DNA of 5,838 nucleotides from Acidobacteria bacterium AH-259-G07 (GTDB lineage: Bacteria; Acidobacteriota; UBA6911; RPQK01; JADFOI01): assembly GCA_027717925.1 (NCBI GenBank), contig JALLON010000174.1, forward strand, positions 1 to 5,838, given 5' to 3'. Position 1 is the stretch's first letter. The number at the start of each line of letters is the position of its first letter. This document shows positions 1 to 5,838 of the stretch, piece by piece. Below the pieces are notes generated by a model. It was not told the DNA's origin. It did no database searches and saw only the letters and a list, made by a program, of their open reading frames with translations. A program made the position numbers and the translations under genes.

Positions 1-491
1 ACATCCAACTTTACTATTCCATGATGATGATGAAGCCGCCACGTGGGGGCTTCGAAGCGCCCTGGCATCAAGACTTGGCCTTCTTTGTCCATGACCGAGC
101 TGAATTGCTCGCATGTCAAGTCTATATTGACGACTCGACACTCGAGAATGGATGCTTACAGGTCGTGCCCGGAAGCCACAAACTGGGTTTGCTCAACCAC
201 TTTAAGGATGGACGCTTCACCGAGTTTGTGCAGGCTGATACATCTGTTTTCGACCACAAACGAGTCGCGCTGCCGGTGAAGGCCGGATCGATTGTTCTTT
301 GGCACAGCCTAACGCTGCATAGTTCCCAGCCAAACCGATCGGATCAACCGCGCCGGGCGATCGTCTTTGAGTACAAGAATCCCGAGACACACCTGCTCGG
401 AGGAGCATTTGATTGGCAGCGTGAAGTACGACCCGTGGGGCTCATGGTGCGAGGTCATGATCCTCCCGGTGAGTTGCCCTCAGCTCGTTGA
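1..491 (+). CDS. Phytanoyl-CoA dioxygenase (PhyH) family protein, 5'-partial
   Basis: This is a non-haem Fe(II)/2-oxoglutarate-dependent oxygenase, expected to be cytoplasmic and to hydroxylate a small substrate. The frame is open to the left edge (codons from base 3 read IQLYYS before the first Met at 21), and that stretch fits the family, so the four consecutive ATG codons at 21-32 are internal and the true start lies outside the window. Numbered from the Met at 21, the iron-binding facial triad is H16 and D18 (WHQD) plus H100 (LHSSQPNRS). R111, 11 residues after the distal His as in human PHYH, should bind the 2-oxoglutarate carboxylate. The VPGSHKLG stretch at 49-56 is also typical of the family. 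All catalytic residues are present, so the gene looks active. PhyH homologues act on very different substrates (acyl-CoAs, ectoine, antibiotics), so family membership does not give the substrate. It lies 71 bases upstream of an ABC importer operon on the same strand. Confidence 0.93.
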   Translation, partial: IQLYYSMMMMKPPRGGFEAPWHQDLAFFVHDRAELLACQVYIDDSTLENGCLQVVPGSHKLGLLNHFKDGRFTEFVQADTSVFDHKRVALPVKAGSIVLWHSLTLHSSQPNRSDQPRRAIVFEYKNPETHLLGGAFDWQREVRPVGLMVRGHDPPGELPSAR

Positions 492-523
492 GCCGTGACA
501 TGAAAGAGGATGATCACGGCTCA
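489..523 (+). repeat. Perfect 10-bp inverted repeat (stem-loop) at the end of the dioxygenase gene
   Basis: Arms TGAGCCGTGA (489-498) and TCACGGCTCA (514-523) are exact reverse complements around a 15-base loop. The left arm includes the dioxygenase stop codon (489-491). No run of T follows closely (the nearest is CTTTTA about 15 bases downstream), so this is not a classical intrinsic terminator. More likely roles are an mRNA-stabilising or attenuating hairpin between the dioxygenase and transporter messages, or a protein-binding palindrome. The structure is seen directly; its role is inferred. Confidence 0.6.
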
Positions 524-552
524 CCCTGCAACGTGTGCTTTTACCGTATATG

Positions 553-559
553 AAGGAGG
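553..559 (+). promoter_or_regulatory. Ribosome binding site of the substrate-binding protein gene
   Basis: AAGGAGG is a near-perfect Shine-Dalgarno sequence, but it lies only 3 bases before the ATG at 563, which is shorter than usual. An in-frame TGA at 551-553 rules out any earlier start, and no other start codon lies before the Tat motif, so this site and ATG must be the ones used. No convincing -35/-10 promoter pair was found in the gap at 492-562. Confidence 0.75.
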
Positions 560-562
560 GTA

Positions 563-1732
563 ATGGGAACCCAGAAATCTGTTCACCATCGAAAAACCAT
601 TAAAAGGAGGGACTTCCTGCGCTTCTCCGGGCTGGCCGGAAGTGCGCTTGCACTGGCTTCTTGTCAAGGGCAGTCAACAAAGACGGCACCCGCCGCAGCC
701 TTGATCCAGGCGACTCTTAACTACCTTGGTTGGGAAGGATACGATGCAGTCGACGCGGACGCCTTCAAACACACGGACAAGTGGATGAAGGAACATGGTA
801 TCGTGCTCCACTCGACCTACATTGGCAATAATGAAGAAATGTTTACCAAGCTCAAGGCGGGCGGGCCTGGTACCTACGATCTCGCTACACCTTATGTTGG
901 AGTTTTACCGGCTTGGATCGACGCCGATATTTTGGAGCCGATCGACACATCTCAGCTTTCGAACTTCCCTGATCTCTTCGATGATTTTCAGACACTTGAT
1001 TCTACAATGAAAGATGGTATCCACTACGCTGTGGCGTTTACCTGGTCTCCCTCTGTTCAACTTTACTCGGCCGATAGAGTCCCCCGACCGCCAAAATCCT
1101 GGATGGACCTTCTCGATGAAAAATACAAAGGCAGAATTGTGACAATTGATGGACACGACGGATTCCTGACCACGATGGCTCTCATTCTAGGTTATGATGA
1201 TCCAAGCCCTCACCACCTGACAGCAGAGCAATTAGCGGAAGCAAAGAAGCTAGGCAAGAAATTTATGGCCCAGATCAAGACAATCGCACCTTCCTATGGC
1301 GAGTTGAAAAACCTTTTGGTGTCAGGCGAAGCCGACATTACGATGACTGAATGGGCAGCTATAGCAGGTTGGTCCCAGGCCGAAGGCGTGAATATTCAAA
1401 TGAACATCCCCGAGGAGGGGTCCCATACTTACGTCGAAGGTTATGTCATCCCCAAGGATCCACCTAACAGAGCGGCGGCGGTAGCTTTCATCGACCATAT
1501 CATCAGTCCCCAAGTGCAAGCCGATCTCGCCGTCTATGCCTCACAGGGTGTCGTCAACAAGAAAGCCGTCGATCTGCTGTCGGAGAATGCCAAGATCTGG
1601 CTGAATTACTCGAGTTTGGAAGAGCTCCTCGACAAGGCACCTGTTTACCCCCCAATACCTCACAAGAGCGATGTCTATACAACCTATGCGGACTGGCTTG
1701 AAGCGTGGGAGGAGCTAAAGCTCGGCGGGTGA
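563..1732 (+). CDS. ABC transporter substrate-binding lipoprotein, PotD-like (spermidine/putrescine family), Tat signal
   Basis: This is the extracytoplasmic binding protein of the importer encoded by the next three genes. The 389-residue protein opens with a twin-arginine motif (KRRDFLRFSG, R15-R16), a hydrophobic stretch and a lipobox LASC with C34 as the lipidation site, so it should be exported folded and anchored by lipid. The mature part has the two-lobe layout of PotD-like proteins: an N-lobe opening with NYLGWEGYD (W57, Y60), the YDLATP stretch, the hinge-side KSWMDLLDEKYKGRI, a ligand-pocket TEW (W264) and YVEGYVIP (E292). By hand alignment to E. coli PotD recalled from memory, the aromatic pocket residues are largely matched, but several acidic polyamine contacts are not: GWEGY replaces WTEY, and DGHDG at 196-200 replaces the loop with the paired acids. 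The ligand is therefore not safely called a polyamine. The family is clear; the substrate is open. Confidence 0.92.
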   Translation: MGTQKSVHHRKTIKRRDFLRFSGLAGSALALASCQGQSTKTAPAAALIQATLNYLGWEGYDAVDADAFKHTDKWMKEHGIVLHSTYIGNNEEMFTKLKAGGPGTYDLATPYVGVLPAWIDADILEPIDTSQLSNFPDLFDDFQTLDSTMKDGIHYAVAFTWSPSVQLYSADRVPRPPKSWMDLLDEKYKGRIVTIDGHDGFLTTMALILGYDDPSPHHLTAEQLAEAKKLGKKFMAQIKTIAPSYGELKNLLVSGEADITMTEWAAIAGWSQAEGVNIQMNIPEEGSHTYVEGYVIPKDPPNRAAAVAFIDHIISPQVQADLAVYASQGVVNKKAVDLLSENAKIWLNYSSLEELLDKAPVYPPIPHKSDVYTTYADWLEAWEELKLGG

Positions 1733-1738
1733 TCACAA

Positions 1739-2830
1739 ATGGAAGAATTCTCTGTAAAGATTGAAGCGGTAACTAAAAGATTTGTGGAGATTGTGGCCGT
1801 TCAGCACTTTACCCTGGATGTGAAGCGAGGGGAATTCATTTCCCTTTTGGGGCCAAGCGGGTGCGGAAAAACCACTCTCCTGCGAATTATTGCAGGCCTG
1901 GAAACGTCAGATCAGGGCAGAATAGTCATAGAGGGCGAAGACATGACGGGGCAAACGCCCGAGAAACGACCGGTCAATATGGTTTTTCAGCGATACGCCC
2001 TTTTTCCACACATGAACGTCTTCAACAATATCGCGTTCAGTCAAGTTTTAAAGAAAAGGCCTCGGCAGGAAATCCAAGCGAAAGTTTCAGAAATGCTTGC
2101 ACTGGTGGATTTGGATGGCTATCAGAATCGAAACGTCAATGAGTTAAGCGGGGGGCAATCCCAGCGAGTAGCCTTAGCGAGATCGCTGATCAACCAACCG
2201 AAAGTTCTTTTGCTGGATGAACCTCTCGGGGCTTTGGACTTGCTGATCCGCAAACAGATGCAATTGGAACTCAAACGCATTCAGAGGCACCTCAACACGA
2301 CTTTTATCTACGTCACTCATGATCAAGAGGAAGCCATGATCCTATCTAATCGAATTGTCTTGATGAACAAGGGTGAGATCGTTCAAGTGGGAAAACCCGA
2401 GGACTTGTATAGGTTACCAGAGACCGTCTTCGCAGCCCACTTCATCGGAGAGACAAATCTTCTAGAAGGCAACGTGACACGTATCAACGCAAAGGGGATG
2501 GAGGTGGAGGTGGGTGGCCTGAGAATAAAGACACGCTTACATCCCAAGGTGAAAGTTGGGATGCAAGTCTGGCTCTCGATTCGCCCCGAAAAAATCGACC
2601 TGGCAGCGGATCAACCGGATGACCCGCCGAACAGAGTCAACCATAGAAATGATTTACCGGCCATTGTGAAAACCCGGACTTTCCTTGGTTCGTCTATGAA
2701 TTATGAGGCGAGATTGGGCAATCAACGGCTTATGAATCTGGTGACCTCTGCAGAGGCTGTGAGCTATCAGCCGAGAGACAAGGTGCGCATCTCTTGGGCG
2801 AAAGAAGACACTGTCGTGTTGATTGATTAG
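1739..2830 (+). CDS. ABC transporter ATP-binding protein, PotA-like
   Basis: This is the cytoplasmic ATPase that drives import through the two permeases downstream. The 363-residue protein has a complete nucleotide-binding domain: Walker A GPSGCGKTT (38-46), Q-loop Q84 in VFQRYALFPHMNV, signature LSGGQSQR (136-143, Ser where Gln is commoner), Walker B LLLDEP (157-162, E161 catalytic), D-loop GALD (164-167) and switch His H194 in YVTHDQEEAM. After about residue 230 comes the C-terminal TOBE regulatory domain, with the family stretch SIRPEKIDL near residue 281. Length and layout match PotA/FbpC-type importers (E. coli PotA is 378 residues). The start lies 6 bases after the binding-protein stop. 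The GGAGGAG at 1708-1714 is too far away to serve it, so translation is probably coupled. All catalytic residues are intact. Confidence 0.95.
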   Translation: MEEFSVKIEAVTKRFVEIVAVQHFTLDVKRGEFISLLGPSGCGKTTLLRIIAGLETSDQGRIVIEGEDMTGQTPEKRPVNMVFQRYALFPHMNVFNNIAFSQVLKKRPRQEIQAKVSEMLALVDLDGYQNRNVNELSGGQSQRVALARSLINQPKVLLLDEPLGALDLLIRKQMQLELKRIQRHLNTTFIYVTHDQEEAMILSNRIVLMNKGEIVQVGKPEDLYRLPETVFAAHFIGETNLLEGNVTRINAKGMEVEVGGLRIKTRLHPKVKVGMQVWLSIRPEKIDLAADQPDDPPNRVNHRNDLPAIVKTRTFLGSSMNYEARLGNQRLMNLVTSAEAVSYQPRDKVRISWAKEDTVVLID

Positions 2831-2831
2831 G

Positions 2832-3710
2832 ATGAACCGAACAAGACCAACCTCAAGGACCGATGCGAAACTGCTTTTCCAACTCGCACCTAGCACGCTG
2901 TACCTCCTTGTGTTCTTCGCCATCCCAGGATTCGTGTTGCTCCTGTACAGTTTTTGGCAAAAGAAAGGTTTTTCCATTGAACGGGTATTCACGCTAAAGA
3001 ATTATTTGACCGTCTTAACGACGGATCTGTATATACGGGTAACGCTGAATTCTCTGATTATCGGCCTGTCTGCTGCTTTGCTCGCCGTGATCATTAGTTA
3101 CCCCCTTGCATATGGTCTGAGATTCAAACTAAGAAGGTACCAGAGTACACTCCTGCTGCTCATCTTTGTGTCAGTCGTAGGGAGTTACCTCGCGCGCATC
3201 TACGCTTGGAAGAGCATTCTGGGCCAGAAGGGACTAATCAATCAGATACTTTTGTACGCCGGTCTTGTCCAAGAACCACTTTCTTTTCTACTTTTCAACC
3301 GATTTGCTGTCATTATTACCCTGACTAATCTCTTCGTCCCGTTTGCCTTCTTACCCATTTTCTCCGCATTCCAAAACCTGAATTTCGATGTGGTGCAGGC
3401 GGCGCGAGACCTGGGCGCTGGTCCGTTTCAGGTTTTTTATCGCATTACGCTTCCCCTAACCCTACCAGGAGTTTTGGCAGGCTTCATGTACACCTTTATC
3501 TTTGCAACCAGTGACTTCGTGGTGACTTCTCTGATGGGCGGCGTTTCCGGTCTCATGGTAAGCAAAGTAATCGCCGACCAGTTCGGCATCGCTTTCAATT
3601 GGCCTCTTGGGTCGGCACTCGCTTTTGTTTTCATTTTGACACTCGCGTCGGGATATTTGTTTTTGGTTGGATTATCCAGGTGGCTGAATATCAGAGGAGC
3701 AGGGGCCTAA
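2832..3710 (+). CDS. ABC transporter permease, PotB-like
   Basis: This is one of the two inner-membrane subunits forming the import channel. The ATG at 2832, one base after the ATPase stop, is preferred (292 residues). A TTG at 2823 in the same frame would overlap the ATPase end and add three residues. Neither has a good Shine-Dalgarno site, so coupling to the ATPase is likely. Six membrane segments can be seen at about 20-41, 72-95, 106-126, 158-180, 212-232 and 261-281. The cytoplasmic EAA loop, which docks onto the ATPase, lies between the fourth and fifth as QAARDLGAGPFQVFYRITLP (189-208). Its first Glu is replaced by Gln, while the conserved Gly (G195) and the closing LP are kept. The first segment with the following QKKGFSIERVFTLKNY stretch is typical of PotB-type subunits. 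Substrate choice is set mainly by the binding protein, so no specific substrate is assigned. Confidence 0.92.
   Translation: MNRTRPTSRTDAKLLFQLAPSTLYLLVFFAIPGFVLLLYSFWQKKGFSIERVFTLKNYLTVLTTDLYIRVTLNSLIIGLSAALLAVIISYPLAYGLRFKLRRYQSTLLLLIFVSVVGSYLARIYAWKSILGQKGLINQILLYAGLVQEPLSFLLFNRFAVIITLTNLFVPFAFLPIFSAFQNLNFDVVQAARDLGAGPFQVFYRITLPLTLPGVLAGFMYTFIFATSDFVVTSLMGGVSGLMVSKVIADQFGIAFNWPLGSALAFVFILTLASGYLFLVGLSRWLNIRGAGA
3693..3699 (+). promoter_or_regulatory. Ribosome binding site of the second permease gene
   Basis: AGAGGAG lies inside the end of the first permease gene, 10 bases before the ATG at 3710. It supports that ATG over in-frame upstream starts such as 3599, which would overlap the previous gene by more than 100 bases and add a tail foreign to the family. 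A second ATG at 3713 is possible but slightly farther from this site. Confidence 0.65.
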
Positions 3711-4546
3711 TGATGACATTCCCCTCGAAGCGAAAAGCCTCTATTTCTGGGAACTTGAAGCGTTTGTTGAGCGGCTTGCCTCTTATCGAAGCACTTTGTA
3801 TCCTCGCCATACTTTTTATTTACCTTCCTATCTTAGTGCTCATTACCTTTTCTTTTAACGATGCTTCGATTGGCATCTTTCCTCTGCAGGGATTTACTCT
3901 GAAATGGTACCTTGCGCTAGTTACGGATACGCGATTTCTGGAAACGACCAGAAATAGTCTCTACGTAGCCGCTGTTACGACGGTCGTCTCCTGCGTGCTG
4001 GGAATAGCAGCTGCTTTCGGCATTGCCTATCATAAATTTAGATTGAAAAAAATCCTCGCACGCTTTTACATTTCCCCCTTCTTCCTACCGGGACAACTGC
4101 TCGGCATCGCCTTACTGTCTTTCTTTGCCTTCTTGCAAATTCGGCTGTCACTCTTCACCGTAATGCTCAGTCACATCGTTATAAGTATTCCCTTCTTCTA
4201 TCTAATACTCAGCGCCAGGCTACAGGGGATTGATCGATCGATCGAAGAAGCAGCCCGTGACTTGGGAGCCAACAACTTTCAAGCGTTTTGGCGTATCACC
4301 TTGCCCATGATTCGGCCCTCGATTGTGGGCAGCGCGATCATCGTCTTTGCCACCTCCATGGACAATTTCATTGTGTCCTTCTTTACCATCGGTGCTGACA
4401 GTACCCTACCCATTTTGATCTGGTCGATGCTGAGAAGAGGCGTTTCTCCTTCAGTAAATGCGGTCTCGACCATACTGCTTGTAGTCACTTTCACGGCTGC
4501 GGTCGCGGTCAATCGCTTTGTTGATGTCAAACTACAATTGGTGTAA
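3710..4546 (+). CDS. ABC transporter permease, PotC-like
   Basis: This is the second channel subunit, pairing with the PotB-like protein. It starts at an ATG overlapping the previous stop by one base (TAATG), giving 278 residues, close to the 264 of E. coli PotC. A short basic N-terminus precedes six membrane segments at about 25-48, 84-106, 120-142, 148-168, 203-225 and 250-268. After the first come FSFND (47-51) and the amphipathic FTLKWY (62-67), both characteristic of PotC-type proteins. The EAA loop EAARDLGANNFQAFWRITLP (180-199) is canonical, with E180 and G186 present, and is followed by the typical SMDNFIVSFF stretch. No damage is seen. The one-base overlap and its own Shine-Dalgarno site suggest equimolar translation with its partner. 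Confidence 0.94.
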   Translation: MMTFPSKRKASISGNLKRLLSGLPLIEALCILAILFIYLPILVLITFSFNDASIGIFPLQGFTLKWYLALVTDTRFLETTRNSLYVAAVTTVVSCVLGIAAAFGIAYHKFRLKKILARFYISPFFLPGQLLGIALLSFFAFLQIRLSLFTVMLSHIVISIPFFYLILSARLQGIDRSIEEAARDLGANNFQAFWRITLPMIRPSIVGSAIIVFATSMDNFIVSFFTIGADSTLPILIWSMLRRGVSPSVNAVSTILLVVTFTAAVAVNRFVDVKLQLV

Positions 4547-4552
4547 ACGCCC

Positions 4553-4557
4553 GAGGA
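4553..4557 (+). promoter_or_regulatory. Ribosome binding site of the M14-like gene
   Basis: GAGGA lies 5 bases before the ATG at 4563 and within the 16-base gap after the second permease. It fixes the start of the last gene and indicates read-through from the transporter genes. There is no room for a promoter or terminator in this gap. Confidence 0.6.
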
Positions 4558-4562
4558 CCAGC

Positions 4563-5838
4563 ATGCCGAAAGTCAAAACGGATTTCGAATGCGGCAACAT
4601 CGGCCCTTGGTCATTCGATGGTCCCCGACGCATTAGATTCGAGGCACCAACCGACGGTGCTCCATGGGCGATGTGGTTTTACTTTCGACTGTCGGACATG
4701 GAGCCTGGAGCATTTGAGTTTGTCCTCACGAACGTGCATCAATGTTTGGAACCTACCCATTGGGACAATGCCAAACCGGTAATGCGGCGTGTAGGGGGAA
4801 ATTGGGTTCCTGCCGGCGATGACGATGTCGAGTTGGATCTGGAATCGGGAGAGTTTCGTTTCTCCTTTCAGCTACCAGGTGGGATGGTGGAAGTAGCGTA
4901 CAGCTATCCCTATACACCGTCAATGCTGAAGGAATCGCTCACAAATCTAGCAAGTCATCGAGGTGTAGAAACTCGTTATCCCGGAAAAAGCAGCGAAGGC
5001 CGATCGATTCCTTACGTGATAATGAGGTCGAACAATCTCACCAAACAGCCGGAGATACTGTGGGCTCAAGCCCGAGAGCACGCCGGTGAAACTTCTGGTG
5101 GGTATGCTCTGGATGGTTTTCTTCGGACCGCTGTCAATAGCTCCTTGCTGGAGCATTTCGAAATTCACGCTCTCCCAATGATTGACATAGACTCGGTGGC
5201 GAAAGGACGTTATGGCAAAAATGCTCCACCGGTGGACCATCATATGTGCTGGTGCCCTGACAGTCCTCGCCAAGAAACCAAGCTCGCGATGGAGCTCATG
5301 AGAAAGAGCGTTGCGGGCGGTCGCAGATTTCGTCTCCTCATCAACTTCCACTCACCGTCGCCTGAAAATGATAGCTATATTGTGCCTTTCAATCCTACTC
5401 TCCTCACCGAGAGACAACGTTTAAGTGCAGAGAAACTTCACTATTCACTGGCCGCCCACAGCTCTCCAAATTTCCCTCTTACGGCGGACGAAATGTCATA
5501 TCAGCGTGTGTCTTCCTGGTGGGACGACGATATAGAGCATCGTCCTGAGGCCTTCGTTTTGCGCCACTTCGGAGCCGAGACTTGTCTGCTGGAAACAGCC
5601 TATCATGGCAGCTCCACGAACAGACCTTCTAGCCCTGAAGTTTTACGCGAACTGGGTGCATCGGTCGTGAGGGGACTTGAAAGCTACTTCTTCGATGCTA
5701 CTGCGGGAAGTATTGCAGTTTATGACAGTCTGCCGCCCATTTTCCACAGAAATCATAGATGGGTTTTGTGGAGTGTTCCCCAACATGCAAGGGTGATTTT
5801 CAATGAGAACCGGGCCTGGGCTGTAGGCGATGATCCAT
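4563..5838 (+). CDS. M14-type (cytosolic carboxypeptidase-like) zinc metallopeptidase homologue, 3'-partial
   Basis: The reading frame is open from the ATG at 4563 to the right edge (425 residues seen, no stop). No signal peptide is visible, so it is probably cytoplasmic. Residues 1 to about 125 form an N-terminal beta-rich domain like that of cytosolic carboxypeptidases (WFYFRLSDMEPG, then YSYPYTPSML near 113-122). The catalytic domain follows, opening with GKSSEGR (141-147). Zinc ligands are H173 and E176 in AREHAGET and H263 in NFHSPS; the general base is E344 in CLLETAYHG. The substrate-binding segment reads PMIDIDSV (205-212), then GRYGKN (215-220) and VDHHMCW (224-230). The usual Asn-Arg pair (DxNR) that grips a C-terminal carboxylate is replaced by H227-M228. 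From about 380 on, SLPPIFHRNHRW and what follows look like an extra C-terminal module cut by the edge. The chemistry is probably amide hydrolysis; the substrate is unknown. Its place in the operon suggests it processes the imported compound. Confidence 0.85.
   Translation, partial: MPKVKTDFECGNIGPWSFDGPRRIRFEAPTDGAPWAMWFYFRLSDMEPGAFEFVLTNVHQCLEPTHWDNAKPVMRRVGGNWVPAGDDDVELDLESGEFRFSFQLPGGMVEVAYSYPYTPSMLKESLTNLASHRGVETRYPGKSSEGRSIPYVIMRSNNLTKQPEILWAQAREHAGETSGGYALDGFLRTAVNSSLLEHFEIHALPMIDIDSVAKGRYGKNAPPVDHHMCWCPDSPRQETKLAMELMRKSVAGGRRFRLLINFHSPSPENDSYIVPFNPTLLTERQRLSAEKLHYSLAAHSSPNFPLTADEMSYQRVSSWWDDDIEHRPEAFVLRHFGAETCLLETAYHGSSTNRPSSPEVLRELGASVVRGLESYFFDATAGSIAVYDSLPPIFHRNHRWVLWSVPQHARVIFNENRAWAVGDDP

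Noticed and set aside
21..32. Four ATG codons in a row as a possible dioxygenase start
   Set aside because: The frame stays open to the left edge with family-like residues, and the N-terminal part of a PhyH domain would be missing if translation began here. It is a short internal Met run.
1712..1723. GAGCT-AA-AGCTC small palindrome before the ATPase gene
   Set aside because: It is a 5-bp stem with a 2-base loop inside coding sequence, too short and sterically strained to support a regulatory hairpin.
2154..2171. Unusual ABC signature LSGGQSQR
   Set aside because: The third position after LSGG varies within the family, and all catalytic residues of the ATPase are intact, so no functional change is implied.
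3599..3709. Upstream extension of the second permease to 3599
   Set aside because: It would overlap the first permease by over 100 bases and add residues foreign to the family. The ATG at 3710 has a well-placed AGAGGAG and gives normal family length.
4232..4243. GATCGATCGATC tandem palindrome
   Set aside because: It lies in a conserved part of the second permease just before the EAA loop (GIDRSIEEA) and is explained by the coding sequence; three tetranucleotide units are too few to call a repeat element.
4947..5351. 134-residue open frame on the - strand
   Set aside because: It lies wholly inside the M14-like gene on the + strand, whose zinc-site motifs span this region. The antisense product shows no recognisable domain and the frame has no ribosome site of note.
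1..5838. Search for CRISPR arrays, tRNA or rRNA genes, transposases, terminal repeats and intrinsic terminators
   Set aside because: None was seen. The window is almost wholly coding, the longest gap is 71 bases, and no hairpin followed by a T-run was found.

Overview
The window holds a compact run of six genes, all on the + strand, with no gene on the other strand. The organism is a bacterium: the genes have Shine-Dalgarno sites, and the binding protein carries a twin-arginine signal with a bacterial lipobox. Base composition looks balanced by eye, and the gene mix (PhyH-type dioxygenase, polyamine-family ABC importer, M14 metallopeptidase-like protein) suggests an environmental, possibly uncultured lineage. 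No phylogenetic marker is present, so the phylum cannot be named.

Layout: (1) 1-491, the C-terminal part of a phytanoyl-CoA dioxygenase (PhyH) family Fe(II)/2-oxoglutarate enzyme, cut by the left edge. (2) 492-562, a 71-base gap with a perfect 10-bp inverted repeat that overlaps the dioxygenase stop codon, followed by a strong ribosome binding site. (3) 563-1732, a Tat-exported, lipid-anchored substrate-binding protein of the PotD-like group. (4) 1739-2830, the ATPase (PotA-like). (5) 2832-3710 and (6) 3710-4546, two inner-membrane permeases (PotB-like and PotC-like). (7) 4563 to the right edge, an M14-type (cytosolic carboxypeptidase-like) zinc metallopeptidase homologue that runs out of the window. 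It has no stop codon inside the window.

Gaps between genes 3 to 7 are 6, 1, -1 and 16 bases, so the transporter genes and the M14 gene almost certainly form one transcript. The dioxygenase may be the upstream member of the same operon, separated by the hairpin. A reasonable inference is an uptake-and-processing cassette: the importer brings in a small, probably nitrogen-containing compound, the M14-like enzyme cleaves an amide bond, and the dioxygenase hydroxylates or oxidatively cleaves a related molecule. The substrate is unknown. Two details argue against a textbook polyamine system: most of the acidic polyamine-contacting positions of PotD do not appear to be kept in the binding protein, and the M14 protein keeps its zinc and catalytic residues but has His-Met where the carboxylate-binding Asn-Arg pair normally sits.
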